64,000 nt of DNA. It comes from Campylorhamphus procurvoides. Taxonomy: Eukaryota; Chordata; Aves; Passeriformes; Dendrocolaptidae. The DNA is taken from assembly GCA_013396655.1 (NCBI GenBank), contig WBMV01001920.1, positions 198,536 through 262,535 on the forward strand, given 5' to 3'. The notes under the pieces were generated by a model. The model was not told where the DNA came from. It saw only the letters and a program-made list of their open reading frames with translations, and ran no database searches. Position 1 is the stretch's first letter; every line of letters begins with the position of its first letter. Of the stretch, positions 23,420-35,829 are shown piece by piece. The translations under genes and the position numbers were made by a program.

Positions 23420-23620
23420 ATGCCTTTTCATAATAGCATTTACACCTGGAAGAGAAGACCGGTTTATTACCTTGGTAAACAAAAGTTAGAATTCAAGCAA
23501 AGTACAAACTTTGCCCCGGGCTATTCTGACAGCGCACCTTGTGTTTGTGAAGTGAACTCAGTTGCTAATGTGCAACGTGAAGCAACGGGGCCATTTCCAA
23601 CCCTTCCCCACCCCCTCATT
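23420..23620. promoter_or_regulatory. candidate element with forkhead site
   Basis: An exact forkhead core GTAAACAA lies at 23475-23482, next to TTTATTACC on the other side of a small dyad. Downstream are several retained CpGs (23518, 23533, 23575, 23586) in a motif-rich stretch with GTTGCTAATGTGCAAC near 23560. The 67-codon frame across it has no family features. Confidence 0.36.
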
Positions 23621-23639
23621 TAAGGACCAAAGTTTAAAA

Positions 23640-26600
23640 GTTCATTATTTTTTGGGGAAGGGGTGCCTTTAGGTACTGATATTCACCCTGGCCTCTCCAG
23701 CCAAGATGGCCCTTGCTGGTGGGGAGGACCATGCGTGGCAAATCTCTGCTATGCATCGGCTTTTCTCTCTTTCTGGAGAGGGTGAGGATTATAAGGTGTG
23801 TAGATTTAGCAATACGTGTTGTGCTGAAATGAAACTTGTGCTGCAGGGACATGCTAATGGGGGAGAAATACCTAGAGTGCTCCTCTGCACATGGCAGCAA
23901 TGCCAAATCTCAGCCTGGTACCTGGGAGGACCTGAGGACCATGAACCTGGCTACACCTGGTTGTGTTGGTCTCAGACCTACAACTCTCCTGGAGAAGGCT
24001 CTGGACCACTTGGAAAGAGTCTTATATTGGAGGCTCATTGCTCTAAACTCAAAAGCCTTCATGGAACCAAATTTCACTCTGCAGCAATGAGATTAGCTCC
24101 TGTATTGCACAAAAGAGCAAGCTCTGCCCTGTGCCCCAGTTTGCTTTGTTGCAGGCCACACAATCTGCCAGCTGGGCAGGGAAGAAGGGTATCCAGATAG
24201 ATCTGAGACAAGCTGGAGCAGCAGGATGTGTCTGGCAACATGCTCCCAAACCATCAATCCTCAGCCATTTTCCTCCATGCCAGAAGATGGTTCCTGGACC
24301 AGGCATGAGGCTGGCTCTGGGCTGCCCTGCTCTGTATCCTCATTAGGCAGAGCCATGTGCTAACGGCAGAAAACTGCCAGCTTTGCCTGAAAAAAAAGGA
24401 TGACCTTGCTGGGGTAAAATTTACAATTGTCCCCAAATTCCTAGCTCAAATATTTGCCTGAGCAAAATCCCAATCTTTTTTTTTTGCAAGTTTCAGATGT
24501 CTGTATAGTTTCACTCCGACTTCATTGATGCCTTTATGTAATCATGGTAAGAAAGGGTAAGAAATTGCAGCTAAACAGTTTCAGAGAAGGTGTTAACTTT
24601 GATATGCAGCTCTTAGGAAAGATTGGATTTCTGGTGAGAGTATTCTCTTGGAAAGTTTCTGAAGAATCCCCAGTCCTGGGTGTTATTTCCAAAAATCTGA
24701 ATTGCCCTCACTGGATCTCTGTGGAGCTGATATGCACAGGGTTGCAGTGAGGATGGAGACATGCCAAGACAGTGGAGCTCTGCTGGCTGCCTGGAAGATG
24801 ATGGTGTCCCCCACAGTGGCATCTGCTGACCCAGCTCTGGAGGTCATTAGCAAGACACAACATATCTCACCAGGCCATGTATTTTACTGCAGGTCACTGC
24901 CTGCTTTTTCTGATGACTTAAACACTTTCATCACTCTGTACAGGAGCAGTACTGCCGAGGGGAGCTGAGCTTTGAAAAATCTTACCCTTTCCTAGACCAC
25001 AGTGTTTTTGCTGGTTGTTTTATTTAGCTCTGTTGATCCCAGAAACCTCCTGGGTTACTTTATCAGAACAAAACATGTTGGTTGACTAGATGCAACTGAG
25101 CTAGGAAATACACTGGGTATTTATTTGCAGAGACCCATGTCTCTGCCTATAAGAACTTATTCCTTATACCTTGTGTAAGCCCAGCTACCAGAGCATGACA
25201 TGCACATTGCAACTTATCTTTGCTTCAATCTCTTCAGGCTGCTGGGAGTCGACCTTCTTGTGTTATGCTTTCAAGGGAAGAAAACCAGGACCCTGGATGA
25301 TAAAAAATTACTACCACAACCATATTTTTTTCTGAGTCATTGGTTCTCTTTGTTTGCATGAGGTGGAACATCACTCTCCTGAAACCAGTCACCACCACAA
25401 AAGGGCAGATCCACAAGAAGACCTTCAAAACCAACACTGAATTCACTTAATATATAAAAGAGATTTTCAGTGGAGGCCAGCAGGGATATTTTAAGAAGTG
25501 CTCTCTGCTGAGGTGAGTGGTCTCTGGTGCCTTAAGTCATGGAAGTGGTGGTGGAGGAGACGAGGGAAAAGTAATGCTCACTCAGCTCTTTGCTAACAAC
25601 TTCTGTTGACCTTCACACTTTACTAGATGACAAGATAAAGTCATGAGGGTTAAATTGAATCTGAATATAGAAACCACATTGATACAAGTGTGATTTCAAT
25701 TTGTTGAATGATGGCTTTGGATATGTTTATTGCAAAGTCTTAAAAATTCTTGGAAGATGAGTACTTACAGAAATTGAATGCATTTCTACATAGGATTTTT
25801 TTTAACCACATCAAACATGCTTAAATATACATTGTACAACTGTGAGACTCGGTTTTGATCAGAGATATAAGATTCCCCAGTGCTGCTTCTGCAGCAGTAT
25901 GACATAACTTTGCCTGGCTGTTCTAGTCCCTTTGCTTGAGTGATTAAAAACAAGATGAGGCAAAGCAATGAATATAGCCCAGGGAAAAATTCTACCTGGC
26001 TCATAAGAGATTGCAAATGGACCTGATAGATCACTTCCATCTCTAACTTCTTTAGATTCTGTCATGATTCTCTCAGGCATTTTGAAAAATGTGTGACTGT
26101 ACACATGGATTTGCAACAGGTCCAGAGATAAATAGAGCTGTATCTAAACCTGTTTGAGAACAGCTCTGTGGGTTCTGATCAGTGTTATATGCAGAGGCTT
26201 TATTACATCTCCACTTTTCATGTCTTTAAGCTAGACCAGAACAAGTCTTGTCAGTTATGAACATCTATTCCACCTCTTTGCATGTTATACCTACCATGGC
26301 CACGAGATTTACAGCTCTCTTCCAGAGGTCTCAGTGCTTCTGTTTGACCTAAAGTTTGTTTCTACAGCATGCTGGTTATGAGCAAAAATGTGCTTGAGAA
26401 CAGCTGCCTGTGCACCAGGTTTACTTTGCATAAGACTGGTATGAACTTAGCTGCAGTCCAAAATTGCAACTGAGCCATGTGACAGGCATCCTCTGCTTAT
26501 GAAGAGCTGGCCCCAGGTTGACCACCTGCAGACAGAGCCATAACATGCTCCAATATGTCTGTCTCTCCATGAAAAAGAGCTTGGCTAACATTAAAGCTCC

Positions 26601-26995
26601 AAAAAGGCTGAAGTTCTGAAAGAACAGCAGAGATCTTTCAGACCTGAGTGGATCCAGTGCCATGCTTGGTTGCAAGGATTTGTGATGCGAACAGTCCAGA
26701 CAGCAGAGTCTGAGATTACTCAATGGCCAAGGCACGCACATCTCAGGAGTCTTTCAGGGACAATGCTCAGTAAGGGACAGGGATCTTTATTTTGCTCCTG
26801 CAATTGCACCTGCAAACCCTCCGACACAGAGGTGTGAGCTTGCAGAGCTGGACTATGGACGTCAACTGAAGTGGGGTTTATTTCCCCATATGCAGCTGCC
26901 AATTCCAGGTGTGTCTGCTGTGCTGTGCTTTGCTTCTGTGAGTGACTGACACTCCCTGGGCAACCGGAGGGGAATAGGACAGCCTGTGGCACTGA
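23640..26995. other. unremarkable unique sequence
   Basis: No gene, transposon or strong motif cluster recognised. The 164-codon frame at 23706-24200 has random composition. A strong donor-like GAGGTGAGT lies near 25511 without a matching acceptor. Confidence 0.4.
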
Positions 26996-27004
26996 GAGGT
27001 GAGA

Positions 27005-27440
27005 GAAAAGAACTCAGTTCAAAGGCTTGAAATGCTCAGTTCAAAGATGTTTTAACACTTCATAGCTACTTCCTCCTTGCTGTACTGCCTGTCCCTTAGC
27101 TTTAATGTAATTGTCACATTATATCCATAGTAAACCTACTGTATAGAATGGGGCTTTCTATTTGTTATTTACTAAACATATCAGCAATCAGCTTTGTCCT
27201 AAAGCATAAACACTTGCCTTCCTAAGCTGATGTAAAATGTTGAATAGTTTTTCAATTGCAGTTCACTAAGTATTTCTTAAATATTGATAGAACAATAATA
27301 ATAAACCTTGGCCTTTAATTTCTTCTCTTACTGAAGATCTTACAGTGTGTTTCAGAAAGTAATTGTTAAAGTTTCACAGCAAGACAGTTGGGCATTGCTT
27401 TGATAAAAGAATTATTTGTTATGAAAGCATTGAAAAGTGT
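27005..27440. promoter_or_regulatory. candidate TCF/SOX-type enhancer
   Basis: A 12-base direct repeat CTCAGTTCAAAG occurs at 27013-27024 and 27035-27046, exactly 22 bases apart. Each copy ends in TTCAAAG, a match to the TCF/LEF consensus WWCAAAG. A third TCF-like site, CTTTGAT, lies at 27398-27404, and SOX-like AACAAT is near 27291. The roughly 400 bases between are AT-rich and free of repeats apart from short AATAAT units. Confidence 0.36.
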
Positions 27441-27717
27441 CAGATGTTCAAAAATTTTGAAACATTCCTGAGGTTTCTTAGGTGGATCTGCTCTTTTACC
27501 AAAGTTGTCTTTTCCCAAAACACTATTGTCCCCTTCCCACAAAGCCCCATTAGAATTCCGAGTGATGTCCAGGGACCTGGCTGCCACTATGGCAGTACAG
27601 CAGACCTGACTGTGACTGTTCCTGTGGGACACATAGCAGCTCTGTCCTGCTCCGTGCTAGGGTTTGGCTGGGCTCATCAGCCATTTCTCTTGTGCTTGGC
27701 CCTTGGATCCATACCAG

Positions 27718-27865
27718 GAGCAAGATCACATGGTCTTTAGAGAGACCAAAAGATGCTGCAAGGGGAAAAAGGAAAAACATGTTCTCCACGTTTGCCAAGG
27801 CTCAGCTGGAAGCCCTGGACTTATATAGCAAGGAGAGGCTAATTCAGAGAGAAGGGAGGAGGCAG
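27718..27865 (+). other. candidate 148-nt exon
   Basis: A fair pyrimidine tract precedes AG at 27716-27717, and a perfect donor CAG|GTGAGT starts at 27866. One frame is fully open for 49 codons from 27719 and gives a charged, lysine- and arginine-rich peptide ending in ERLIQREGRRQ. The segment is purine-rich like many real exons. I recognise no protein family, and an in-frame ATG lies just upstream at 27692 in the same frame. It may be an exon of an unannotated transcript or chance. Confidence 0.2.
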
Positions 27866-28034
27866 GTGAGTGGTGCCCTGTCAGTGCAGTCTGGGAGCAG
27901 TAACAAACCTATATCAGGAGATACTTAAGGAAAAGTTAGTCAGTGCCTTCTCCTTCTGCCCAGGTAAGGTCCTTCCCAAGCCAGCCATGGGATGCTCTGA
28001 TCCAGCGACCTGGGCCTCTCATTGCTTTGCATGC

Positions 28035-28155
28035 AGGAGCACAGCTCATCCAGCGTTATTTATGGTGAGCGGCTGAGCGCCCAACCATCTGGAGCACAGC
28101 CCCACTAATCATGTCCTCTGCCAAAACAAATTGAACCTAATTGGTTGGAAAGAAG
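28035..28155. promoter_or_regulatory. compact candidate conserved element
   Basis: Dense short block with CGTTATTTATGG near 28053, GAGCGGCTGAGCGCC near 28069 (three retained CpGs), CCACTAATCATG near 28102 and CCTAATTGG near 28136. Homeodomain cores and preserved CpGs stand out from both flanks. Confidence 0.35.
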
Positions 28156-28167
28156 GAGGGGGAGAAG

Positions 28168-28201
28168 CAATAACAACAAAATCAACAACAACAACAACAA
28201 A
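28168..28201. repeat. (CAA)n microsatellite
   Basis: Imperfect then perfect CAA trinucleotide run of about eleven units. Confidence 0.9.
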
Positions 28202-28311
28202 TACCCCAACTCACACCAAACCTATACTAAAAACAAATCATTAAGTATTATCTAAAGTCAAATTGCACCAACTGTCTGACTGAGGCTGGTCCAAGTCTGG
28301 CCTTATCAGCA

Positions 28312-28364
28312 TTCAGCACCACTGTCCCAGGATGGATGAGGAAACACAGAACACCACTAGAGGG
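28312..28364 (+). promoter_or_regulatory. REST half-site and adjacent CTCF-like motif
   Basis: TTCAGCACC (28312-28320) is an exact left half of the RE1 silencer bound by REST, but the right half does not match. Thirty-four bases downstream, CCACTAGAGGG (28354-28364) fits the CTCF core for eleven positions and then breaks from it. Both are on the + strand. Confidence 0.25.
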
Positions 28365-28369
28365 TAAGT

Positions 28370-31300
28370 CAGGGACAGAGGGTCCATGTTCTTGTTCGTT
28401 CTCCAAGCCCCTTTATGTTCTTCTAGAAGACAGAAAAACATATATCTAATTGACAAACAGAACTTTTCATTATCTTTGATCAAACTGGCTAGAAGATGTC
28501 TTTTTTTCTTTCATTTCTGTTTTTTGCTGGCAGTGCAGGACCTCGTACCTCCTGGCTTGGGATTGGCATGGTGCTTCAGGCTGCAGATCAGCTCTGGGAT
28601 TTTCTGCAGCTCTCTGTGAAAACGTCACCCTGCAGCCCTCTGTCTGGCCCATTCCTTCTTTCATGGAGGGGCTCAGGGCCATCCCTTAGAGTCCACATTG
28701 GTACCAGGCACTTCTTCACCTTGGGGTTATGCCATGGAAGGAGAGCAGCCTGTGTGCCTGCACCTCATAGACCTCTCTGACTTGCGGTCAGGGGTCTCCT
28801 GCTGCCTCCTGCTCTGGTGGCTTCTCACTCTGCCTTGTCACCATGGGATCTGATCTTCCTCCGGCATTAGACGCGGTGACATGGTTCACATCTGCTGCTT
28901 GTTTGTTCTCTTGCCCTCTCCCCAGGGGAGGATTGTGTGCAGTGGACTGTTCTGTTTTGTTTTCCCTCTGTGTGTATACATTTTTTTATATATGCATATG
29001 TGGAAACACGAATATGGATGGATTTCCCAGCTTTCACCTTCCCTCCCACTCACAAATTAATACCTGTAGGCACACTGTTCTCTCCCCAAAAATAAGGGAG
29101 GCTGTTTGGTTGCACAGTCTCCCGGTCCCAGTGTATCCTGCCTGAATTTGTGTTTAAAGAATGGAAGCTCGGAAAAAAGCATCAATGTATCTTACAGCTG
29201 GGGGACTTGTTCTTGGGATAGCACACTGGAACCTTCCTCCTTCCTAGGAAGGCTCTGATTTCTAAAATGCTGTGGTTTCCCCTCAAAAATCTTTCCACCA
29301 GAAGACTTTCTCTTAGCCATAAAGAGACGGTGGCACTGAGACACAGAAGAGACATTGCCATCTGGATGTGATGTGTTTTCTGAAGTGGAAGTTTTTATTT
29401 CCTATTTCAAGGCCATGGCTCTGATGCAGTGATAAGGCTGGTTATGAAGCGGTTCATACCCACACCTGTTCTGTCACTCACTGGAAAGACTCCCTGCTCC
29501 CACATGCACAGAGCTCTCCACAGCAAAGGGGTTTCTCCTCTGCAGAGGTTTTTGTGCTTGTAACTGGATGGGTACAGACACAGAAGTCCCAGCTGAAAGC
29601 CATGAGATATAATTTTGCAGATTGATTTTCCCTGATCTTTCTTCTGTGTTTGAGGCGATGGAAATGCTCTGGACTCATCTAGGAGGAACATCTCTCGTGT
29701 TTCAAACAGCAGTAATGGGAAGACAGAAATACTTGGTTTTTATTTTTTCTATCTACAAGCAATCATTACCTTCCCTCAGGTGGTGCAGGGATAAGTACAG
29801 GCCACTTCACCAGAGAGACAGTTCCCCAGACATTGTTGACAAGGTGAGAGATGTTTCATCCATGCTTCCAAAAGCTCTTGGCCTCTTTTTCCCTTTTCAA
29901 GTGGGGCTTATCCATTGCCCACCTGGAAATGCTTTCTTCCCTGTTCTCTGTGACCCTTCTCCACAGAGCTCAGTTCCAGTTCTTTCTTTTCTATTTTTCA
30001 TGCCATTTTCTTTGCCCATATTTCAGCTATAAAGGACTTCCCAGTCCCCTGCTCATGCAATATTTTACAAATCCCTCCAAAAATTACTCAAGCTTCATTC
30101 TCAAAATAGTGGTGTTCCTTGGAGCTCCCTCTCATTGCAGGCAGCTGTTGTCCATGCTGCCTAGAAACCTCCTCCTAATTTTTATCCCAAATGTTCTCAT
30201 ACAGCAACTGATCCCTCAGTTGTTCTCATGCCAACAGGATCTTTAACTTGGATAAGTCTTCTTCCACCCCAGCCTCTGATGTATTTACAGACTACAAAGC
30301 TATACGCTCTCCTCAGTTTTGCTAGACTAAACAAGCCAAACTCCCTTGAATGTGGGTGAGAAACACATTCCAGAGACCTGCCAAACCTGGGACACTGACA
30401 GAAACAGCTGCTGGGGGCCCTCTGGGGCCTTGCAATGCTTTTTTACTGTAAGTTGCAAGAAGCAGGGTGCTTGTCTGACTGTCAGAACAGTTTATCTTCC
30501 TCCATCCTCATCCTCGGCCAATTCCTCCATGGTGTCCTGCTGGACAGTTCCCCCATTACCAATGCACCCATCTGGTTGCAGCACACTGGGCTCACTCTTG
30601 GACCTCTGTCCACTGTGAATTCTGTGTCTGCCTGCCTGTCAAACTTCCTACACTGGATATTTGGATGGCAAAACTGTTTCTGTGGGTAACAGCATATTTG
30701 CTGTCCAGCTGAGTATCATGTGGACAGGCAGGCTGTAGAGCCACCTCATCTTCCTTCCTTCCTATTCCCTCATTCCAGTTTGATGTGGCCACGGTAAAGC
30801 CTCGCACAGCTACTGTGTTTCATTGTTGCTTCTCTCTGGAGGAGAAGAGCTTTGTAATCAGTAGGACTGGTCATTGTCTTGCACCTATAAATTATTCAAC
30901 CAGCTCCCAGAAAATGCGTCTTTTCTAGGGGATGTTTGTGCTGCTTTCAGTGCACCGGTTTTTGGTTTTTTGTTTGTTTGTTTTTTAACCAATGAAAGGC
31001 TTGTCATCAGATTTTGAGCTGAAATACACCCCACTTGGGGGACCACTGGCCTCCCTGTGAAGACAAGGTTTCTGTCAGCGGCAGCTGCAGCGCTGCAGGC
31101 TGTGGCATAGAGACCTGCCCAACCCATGGCTGCCAGAAGCACGGAGGAGCAGCTGTGGTCAGCTTTCTCTTTTTGCAATTTCACCTTTTTCGGTATGACT
31201 TTTGGACAGGTTTGAATCCCAGACCTGCAAGGCTCCTGCCTCAGTCTGCGGGCAGCGGCATATAGAGCAGCATATTCATATCATGAAACCATAGGAGGTG

Positions 31301-31430
31301 GTGCAATAGAACAGCCTTCCTGAGGGCTCTGCCTCTATGTTTGTGTGTGTCTGTGCACATACATATGCTGGGGTTTCAAAATGTAGTTTAAGAACCAAAC
31401 AAGTGAGGAGAGTTCAGTGGGGAGTGAAGA
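28370..31430. other. unremarkable unique sequence
   Basis: No gene or transposon recognised. It has a short GTGTATA/TATATGCATATG stretch near 28970-29000 and chance frames up to 136 codons (29622-30032). A tRNA B-box-like string near 31210 has no A box upstream. Confidence 0.4.
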
Positions 31431-31439
31431 ATGGAAAAG

Positions 31440-31740
31440 TAACTGCAAATATAATGTATTTCAATTCTAGGACCACCTTGCTTCATTTCAAGAAAGCCTT
31501 GAGAACAGTGTATTTCAGCTGCCACTTAATTTATATTTGCCAAAGAGTTGTACTTAATTTCATACACCACATTGTTCCTGCAGAGCACCAAAAGCACTTT
31601 ATGGAAAGGCAGAAAGCGATTGAATTAGGTTTGAAGCCTGCAGTGGTATCCTTGAGACACACTTTTTTTGAGACAACCTTGTCCTAGACTATTTTAAAGT
31701 GGCGTGAAACTCAGTTTGGTAATTTCTTTTCCCTAGCACA
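31440..31740. promoter_or_regulatory. weak candidate non-coding element
   Basis: AT-rich and repeat-free, with ATATAATGTATTTC near 31448, CTTAATTTATATTTG near 31525 and CTTAATTTCATAC near 31552. It lies in a 116-codon frame whose product has no family features. Confidence 0.25.
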
Positions 31741-31749
31741 AAAGGGCTC

Positions 31750-34100
31750 TCTACAATAAAAGTTCAAGACGTACCTGAGAGAGACAGAGCTCTGCCACAC
31801 AGCCTATTCATGGCAGTAGGATCCTTCAGCCCATGATTCCTACCCTGAAATCAAGAACTGGGCACTGAGCCCAAGACTGCCCCAAGCAAATACGTGTTCT
31901 TTCTCACCCATGGCGCAGGAGTAATAAAAACAAAGCTATACATGACAGATTTTTTGTTGCCCAAGTGAAAAGCACAGAAATAACATGGTGACCAGGCTTC
32001 TGGGAGAGCCAAAGAGAGAATTAGACATCCTCCCCAGTTGCATATACAGGGCACTGACATCCCTTGTGGTCATCCAGCAGCTGGGATCAGGTCCCTTGAC
32101 CTTCAATTGTAGTGCACAGGCAGCTTTCAGCAGCTTATGGAGAAGCCTGTTTTGCTCACAAGAACTTCATAGCTGGAAGCAAGAGTCCTTTGCTGCTTCA
32201 GGATGCCGCAGTGCGAGCTCAGTGGGTTTCTGACACCTGCACTGCACATAACATGATAGTTTCAGTTCACAGTGGCTTGGGCAATCACTTTCCATTGCCT
32301 TACCTTTATGCCCAGTTGAGTTTTGCTTTCAGTTTAAGGTTCAGGCTCACCCCAATCTTTGAGGTGAAATGAGCTCAATAGAAAGTAGCATGAAAGAGGA
32401 CACTGCCCACATTTCCTCCAGCCTGGGCCTGTGAGAAATGTGCATGAAACTTGAATTGGAGGCTGTTTCATGTTTTAAATAATATTGTAAACAAAAGTAT
32501 TCATCAAAACATTTGCTATCTTCCAACTTATGACGCAGGAACTGATTTGAATGCACCCCTGCAATTCTTAAAAGTGTCTTGCCCCCTTCCCTCTAAAGCT
32601 CCCACTGGATCCTCTGCCATGGGTAGGGTGACTGGTGTGACTTTTTCTCTTCAGTTGTTTCCAACATCTCTTCTTTTAGTTTTCACTGTACCAGCAAATC
32701 ATCTCTTCCTGTTGGAACCAAATATCACTCTGATAGCCTGAGGGATGAAGTCTGAATTGAAGTAGTAATTTAGCTGCTGTGTTATTTCCATTTCTTCAGT
32801 ATTTGTCTTGAGACATCCAGAAAACCTCAGATTTTCTTGCAGATTTCCTACCTCTGATCTATTAATGCAGAAATTTCTGGAAATTTAGCCTGATAACTTT
32901 ATATCCTTGTCCTTCACATTTTAACCTCAATCTTCCAGCTGGTTCCTGAATGCTTCTTCATGGAGTCCAGCTACAGTTCTAGGCAGGAACTTGTGTGATC
33001 CAAAAATGTTTTGTACCTGGCCTTTAACTGCTTCTTGACATATTCTGCTTTCTAGAAGCAGGTTCATACCCTGTGATTGTTAGATATATCACAGCAATGG
33101 GCCCACAGAGATACAGTGGATGAGTGATCTGCTGTGATGACTGTTCAGTTTTAATTGGACTATACTAATTTTCAAGATAATTGAAATCCCTTCTGTGCAA
33201 CCTTTCCATGTTCTGGGTCAGAGAGATTAAAACACAAGCCCACACACACCAGGGGCAGACTTCTTGTTCTAATATGTTCTGAGCACAGTGAGACAGTTGT
33301 TCTGTACTGACTCAGAAGGAAAAAAACACTCTATTGAATCAGCAACACCACTTCCTTCCTCTGCACTTGTACCATTCACACACTCACTTTGCTCTTTGTG
33401 AGAGAACCAGCAAGAACAATTCTGAGGAGGAAAGGATGAAGATGAAGAGAAAAAGTAGCAAAAGAGATATAAGTAAAACACCCTGGATGGTGAAGGCAAC
33501 CTTAATCCTCTGCAGCTGATGTTTGTGATTACTGTACTCTATTAAACAATGTAGCTTGGCTGGAATGGGTGTCACTGAGCTTAACATCCTCCCAATAGCT
33601 GATGAAATGCATCATGTCACAGTGCCAGGGCACGAATGGTTGCTGTGGGGGCTGCTGTGGAGAAGGGTCTCTGACCCAGGCAAAAGGGAGCAGCTGCTCT
33701 TACTAGGCTATGCCATCTGATGACTCTTGCACCAGACACAGCTGCCTCAGGACATTTGTCATGGTCAGTCACAAAAGCACTGTGGTGAATGACTGATTTC
33801 TCTTCCCTGCTGCACAAACCCTGGGCAGCAAGACCCATTTGCCTGCTCACCTTTTCTGGCAGGATAATTAAAGTTTTCCCTTTTTTCAAGACCCACCATA
33901 TTGACACATTTGGTTCTGTGGGCCGAGGGAGGCCTGGAGCAGTAACAATCCCACATGCCAAGGCAGAAAGAAGGGCTGGCAGCAGCGTGAGCACCCCACT
34001 GCAGAACGGTGATGTTGACTTGTGCTTTGGTGGCCTTCCACTGCTTGCAACTGGGAACTACACATGGTCCCAGCTTTAGTGGGATCTGTAGCTTCAGATG
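31750..34100. other. unremarkable unique sequence
   Basis: Nothing recognised apart from a short CACACA run near 33240. Composition is ordinary. The 125- and 135-codon minus-strand frames around 33617-34172 overlap each other in different frames. Confidence 0.4.
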
Positions 34101-34104
34101 TGCT

Positions 34105-34272
34105 TGGCCATGGTTGGTACAGGTCTCTAAAAAGGTATTTAAAAGATGTGTAACTGTGGCACTAAGGGACATGGTTTAGTGGTGGGCTTCGCAGTGCTGC
34201 ATTAATGGTTGGACTTGATAATCTTAGAGGCTTTTGCCAATCTAACTGGTTCTATGATGCTCTGCTTCTATG
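34105..34272 (+). mobile_element. CR1 non-LTR retrotransposon 3' fragment
   Basis: The segment matches the 3' untranslated end of chicken-repeat-1 LINEs. It shows the block around GGACATGGTTTAGTGGTGG (34167-34185), then CAGTGCTG, ATGGTTGGACTTGATAATCT and the terminal TTCTATGAT-type tail near 34251. From memory of the avian consensus I estimate about 15 percent divergence, so it is an old insertion. It is 5'-truncated like most CR1 copies, contains no coding part and cannot move. It is the strongest pointer that the window is avian. Confidence 0.88.
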
Positions 34273-34279
34273 TGTCCAT

Positions 34280-35590
34280 GTCCCTGGTGCAGCCTTTCAA
34301 TGTTGGATTTCGTGCAATGCAGTGGAAAATGGGACAAGGAAACACCAGGTACAACTACAAAGCTTTGTAAACCCTTGTTAGGATATTGCACCTTTCCAGG
34401 GACTTCTGTGGAGGAGGATGCATTTATAAAGCTTCAGGAATGGTCTGGGCAAATGTCACCTGACTGACTTCACTCAGCCTCAAACTGATGGCACAGACAT
34501 GCGTCTGTAGTGCCCATTACCAGCATCACTGGCCAGGAACTGGCTCCAATGTCAAAGGAGCTGTTTATGAAGACAGGGAAAGAAACCACCTACCAAATTC
34601 CCAGGCTAATAGCAGTGGTTGGGATTTAGATAGCACAGTTGGATTTGAAGCAGTCACCCATAGCCCAGTCCTAGAACAAGCCACCCCCTGCTCACTAAAT
34701 GGTCATGCTGGTTTGAGACCCTGCAGGTTGTAAGTGGAAGCATAGACATTAGGAAGCTTTCCTTTCAAGCTAGAGGCATGCTAACAGGATTTGAGTTTTA
34801 ATTTTGCTAATTCTTTACTATTTTGTCACTGTTCTGATTCTTTTTTACTGTTTTGTTTTGGTGGGGGTTGTTTTGCTTTTTCACTAAACCTCACAGAATC
34901 ATGTGAACCAGGGAGCTCAAAAGCTGGGTGAAATCTTTGCCCCAGGCTCTCAACATATAAGATATGTTCCTGTGTGTGCATATACATGTCTTCATATGCA
35001 CAGATGAGTCATTCTCACTCTTGCTCGTGTTATTTCCGGGAGGGGGAAGTGAGGTGTTTCAATCCAAGGTAGGGGAATGCAACACAGACCTTCTGACATG
35101 GGGGATGGCTTGCACAGAGGGTTTTGTGTTTCAGCACAGGTGGCTGGAATGGGAACCTGCTGCCATTTTCCCAGAGGAAAGGTGGACAATTTAGCCCTGT
35201 GCCCCCAGGGCATCAGGTGGTCAGAAAGTGCCAGGCATGTTTCATCTCCGTTCCCTCACTTTTTGTATGTCACTGTGGGCAGAGGCAAGACTCAGAGAGG
35301 AAACCACAGGACATCCAGGCTGCGGAGTCTCAGCAAACAGCAGAATGGGCTCCAGGTGCAGCCTGTTTGCTTTCCAAAGGACCCAGTGCATTGCTGTCTG
35401 TCTCTCTCCTGGGGAAACATCACCTTCTGCACATTTGCTAGGACACGCTGCATTCCCCTACCCTGTCTCTCATTTTCCTTCCACCACCTTCTGGAATAGA
35501 CTGACCTTTTTTGTCTCCTTGTTGTCCCTTCTTATTAAACCTATCTGATGGCTGGCAGATTTAGGGCTGGCAAAAAGGTGCATGACCAAT
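34280..35590. other. unremarkable unique sequence
   Basis: No further CR1 sequence, gene or repeat recognised to the right of the LINE fragment. T-rich patches lie at 34797-34885. The overlapping 105-140 codon frames near 35077-35548 occupy three different frames and look like shadows of low stop density. Confidence 0.4.
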
Positions 35591-35599
35591 AAAAACTGA

Positions 35600-35825
35600 C
35601 CCAGATTGTCACCTATGATTTGTACTGAACTCAGATGGGACTGTTCCTGAGGCTCTCAGTTGTTTAATTCAGTGTAAGATGAATTATTTTTAATCATCTC
35701 ACTTCTTCTGGATCCTGGCTGGGGACAGTACCGTCTATATTATCATATATTAAAATGGAACTGAGGTTGAAAATACACATCAGCAAAGCAAGCTGTTCCT
35801 GGGCTAATTTATGTCTCATCCCATA
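35600..35825. promoter_or_regulatory. candidate conserved non-coding element
   Basis: AT-rich block with GTTTAATTCAG near 35662, GAATTATTTTTAATCATC near 35681 (a near-dyad homeodomain cluster), TATTATCATATATTAAAATGG near 35737 and GCTAATTTATG near 35802. It runs directly into the splice-bounded segment that follows. Confidence 0.33.
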
Positions 35826-35829
35826 CCAG

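Noticed and set aside
31195..31225. tRNA-like B-box string (GGTTTGAATCC)
   Set aside because: No A box or cloverleaf-compatible sequence in the 60 bases upstream.
35233..35242. p53-like half-site AGGCATGTTT
   Set aside because: Only one decamer; no second half-site within 13 bases.
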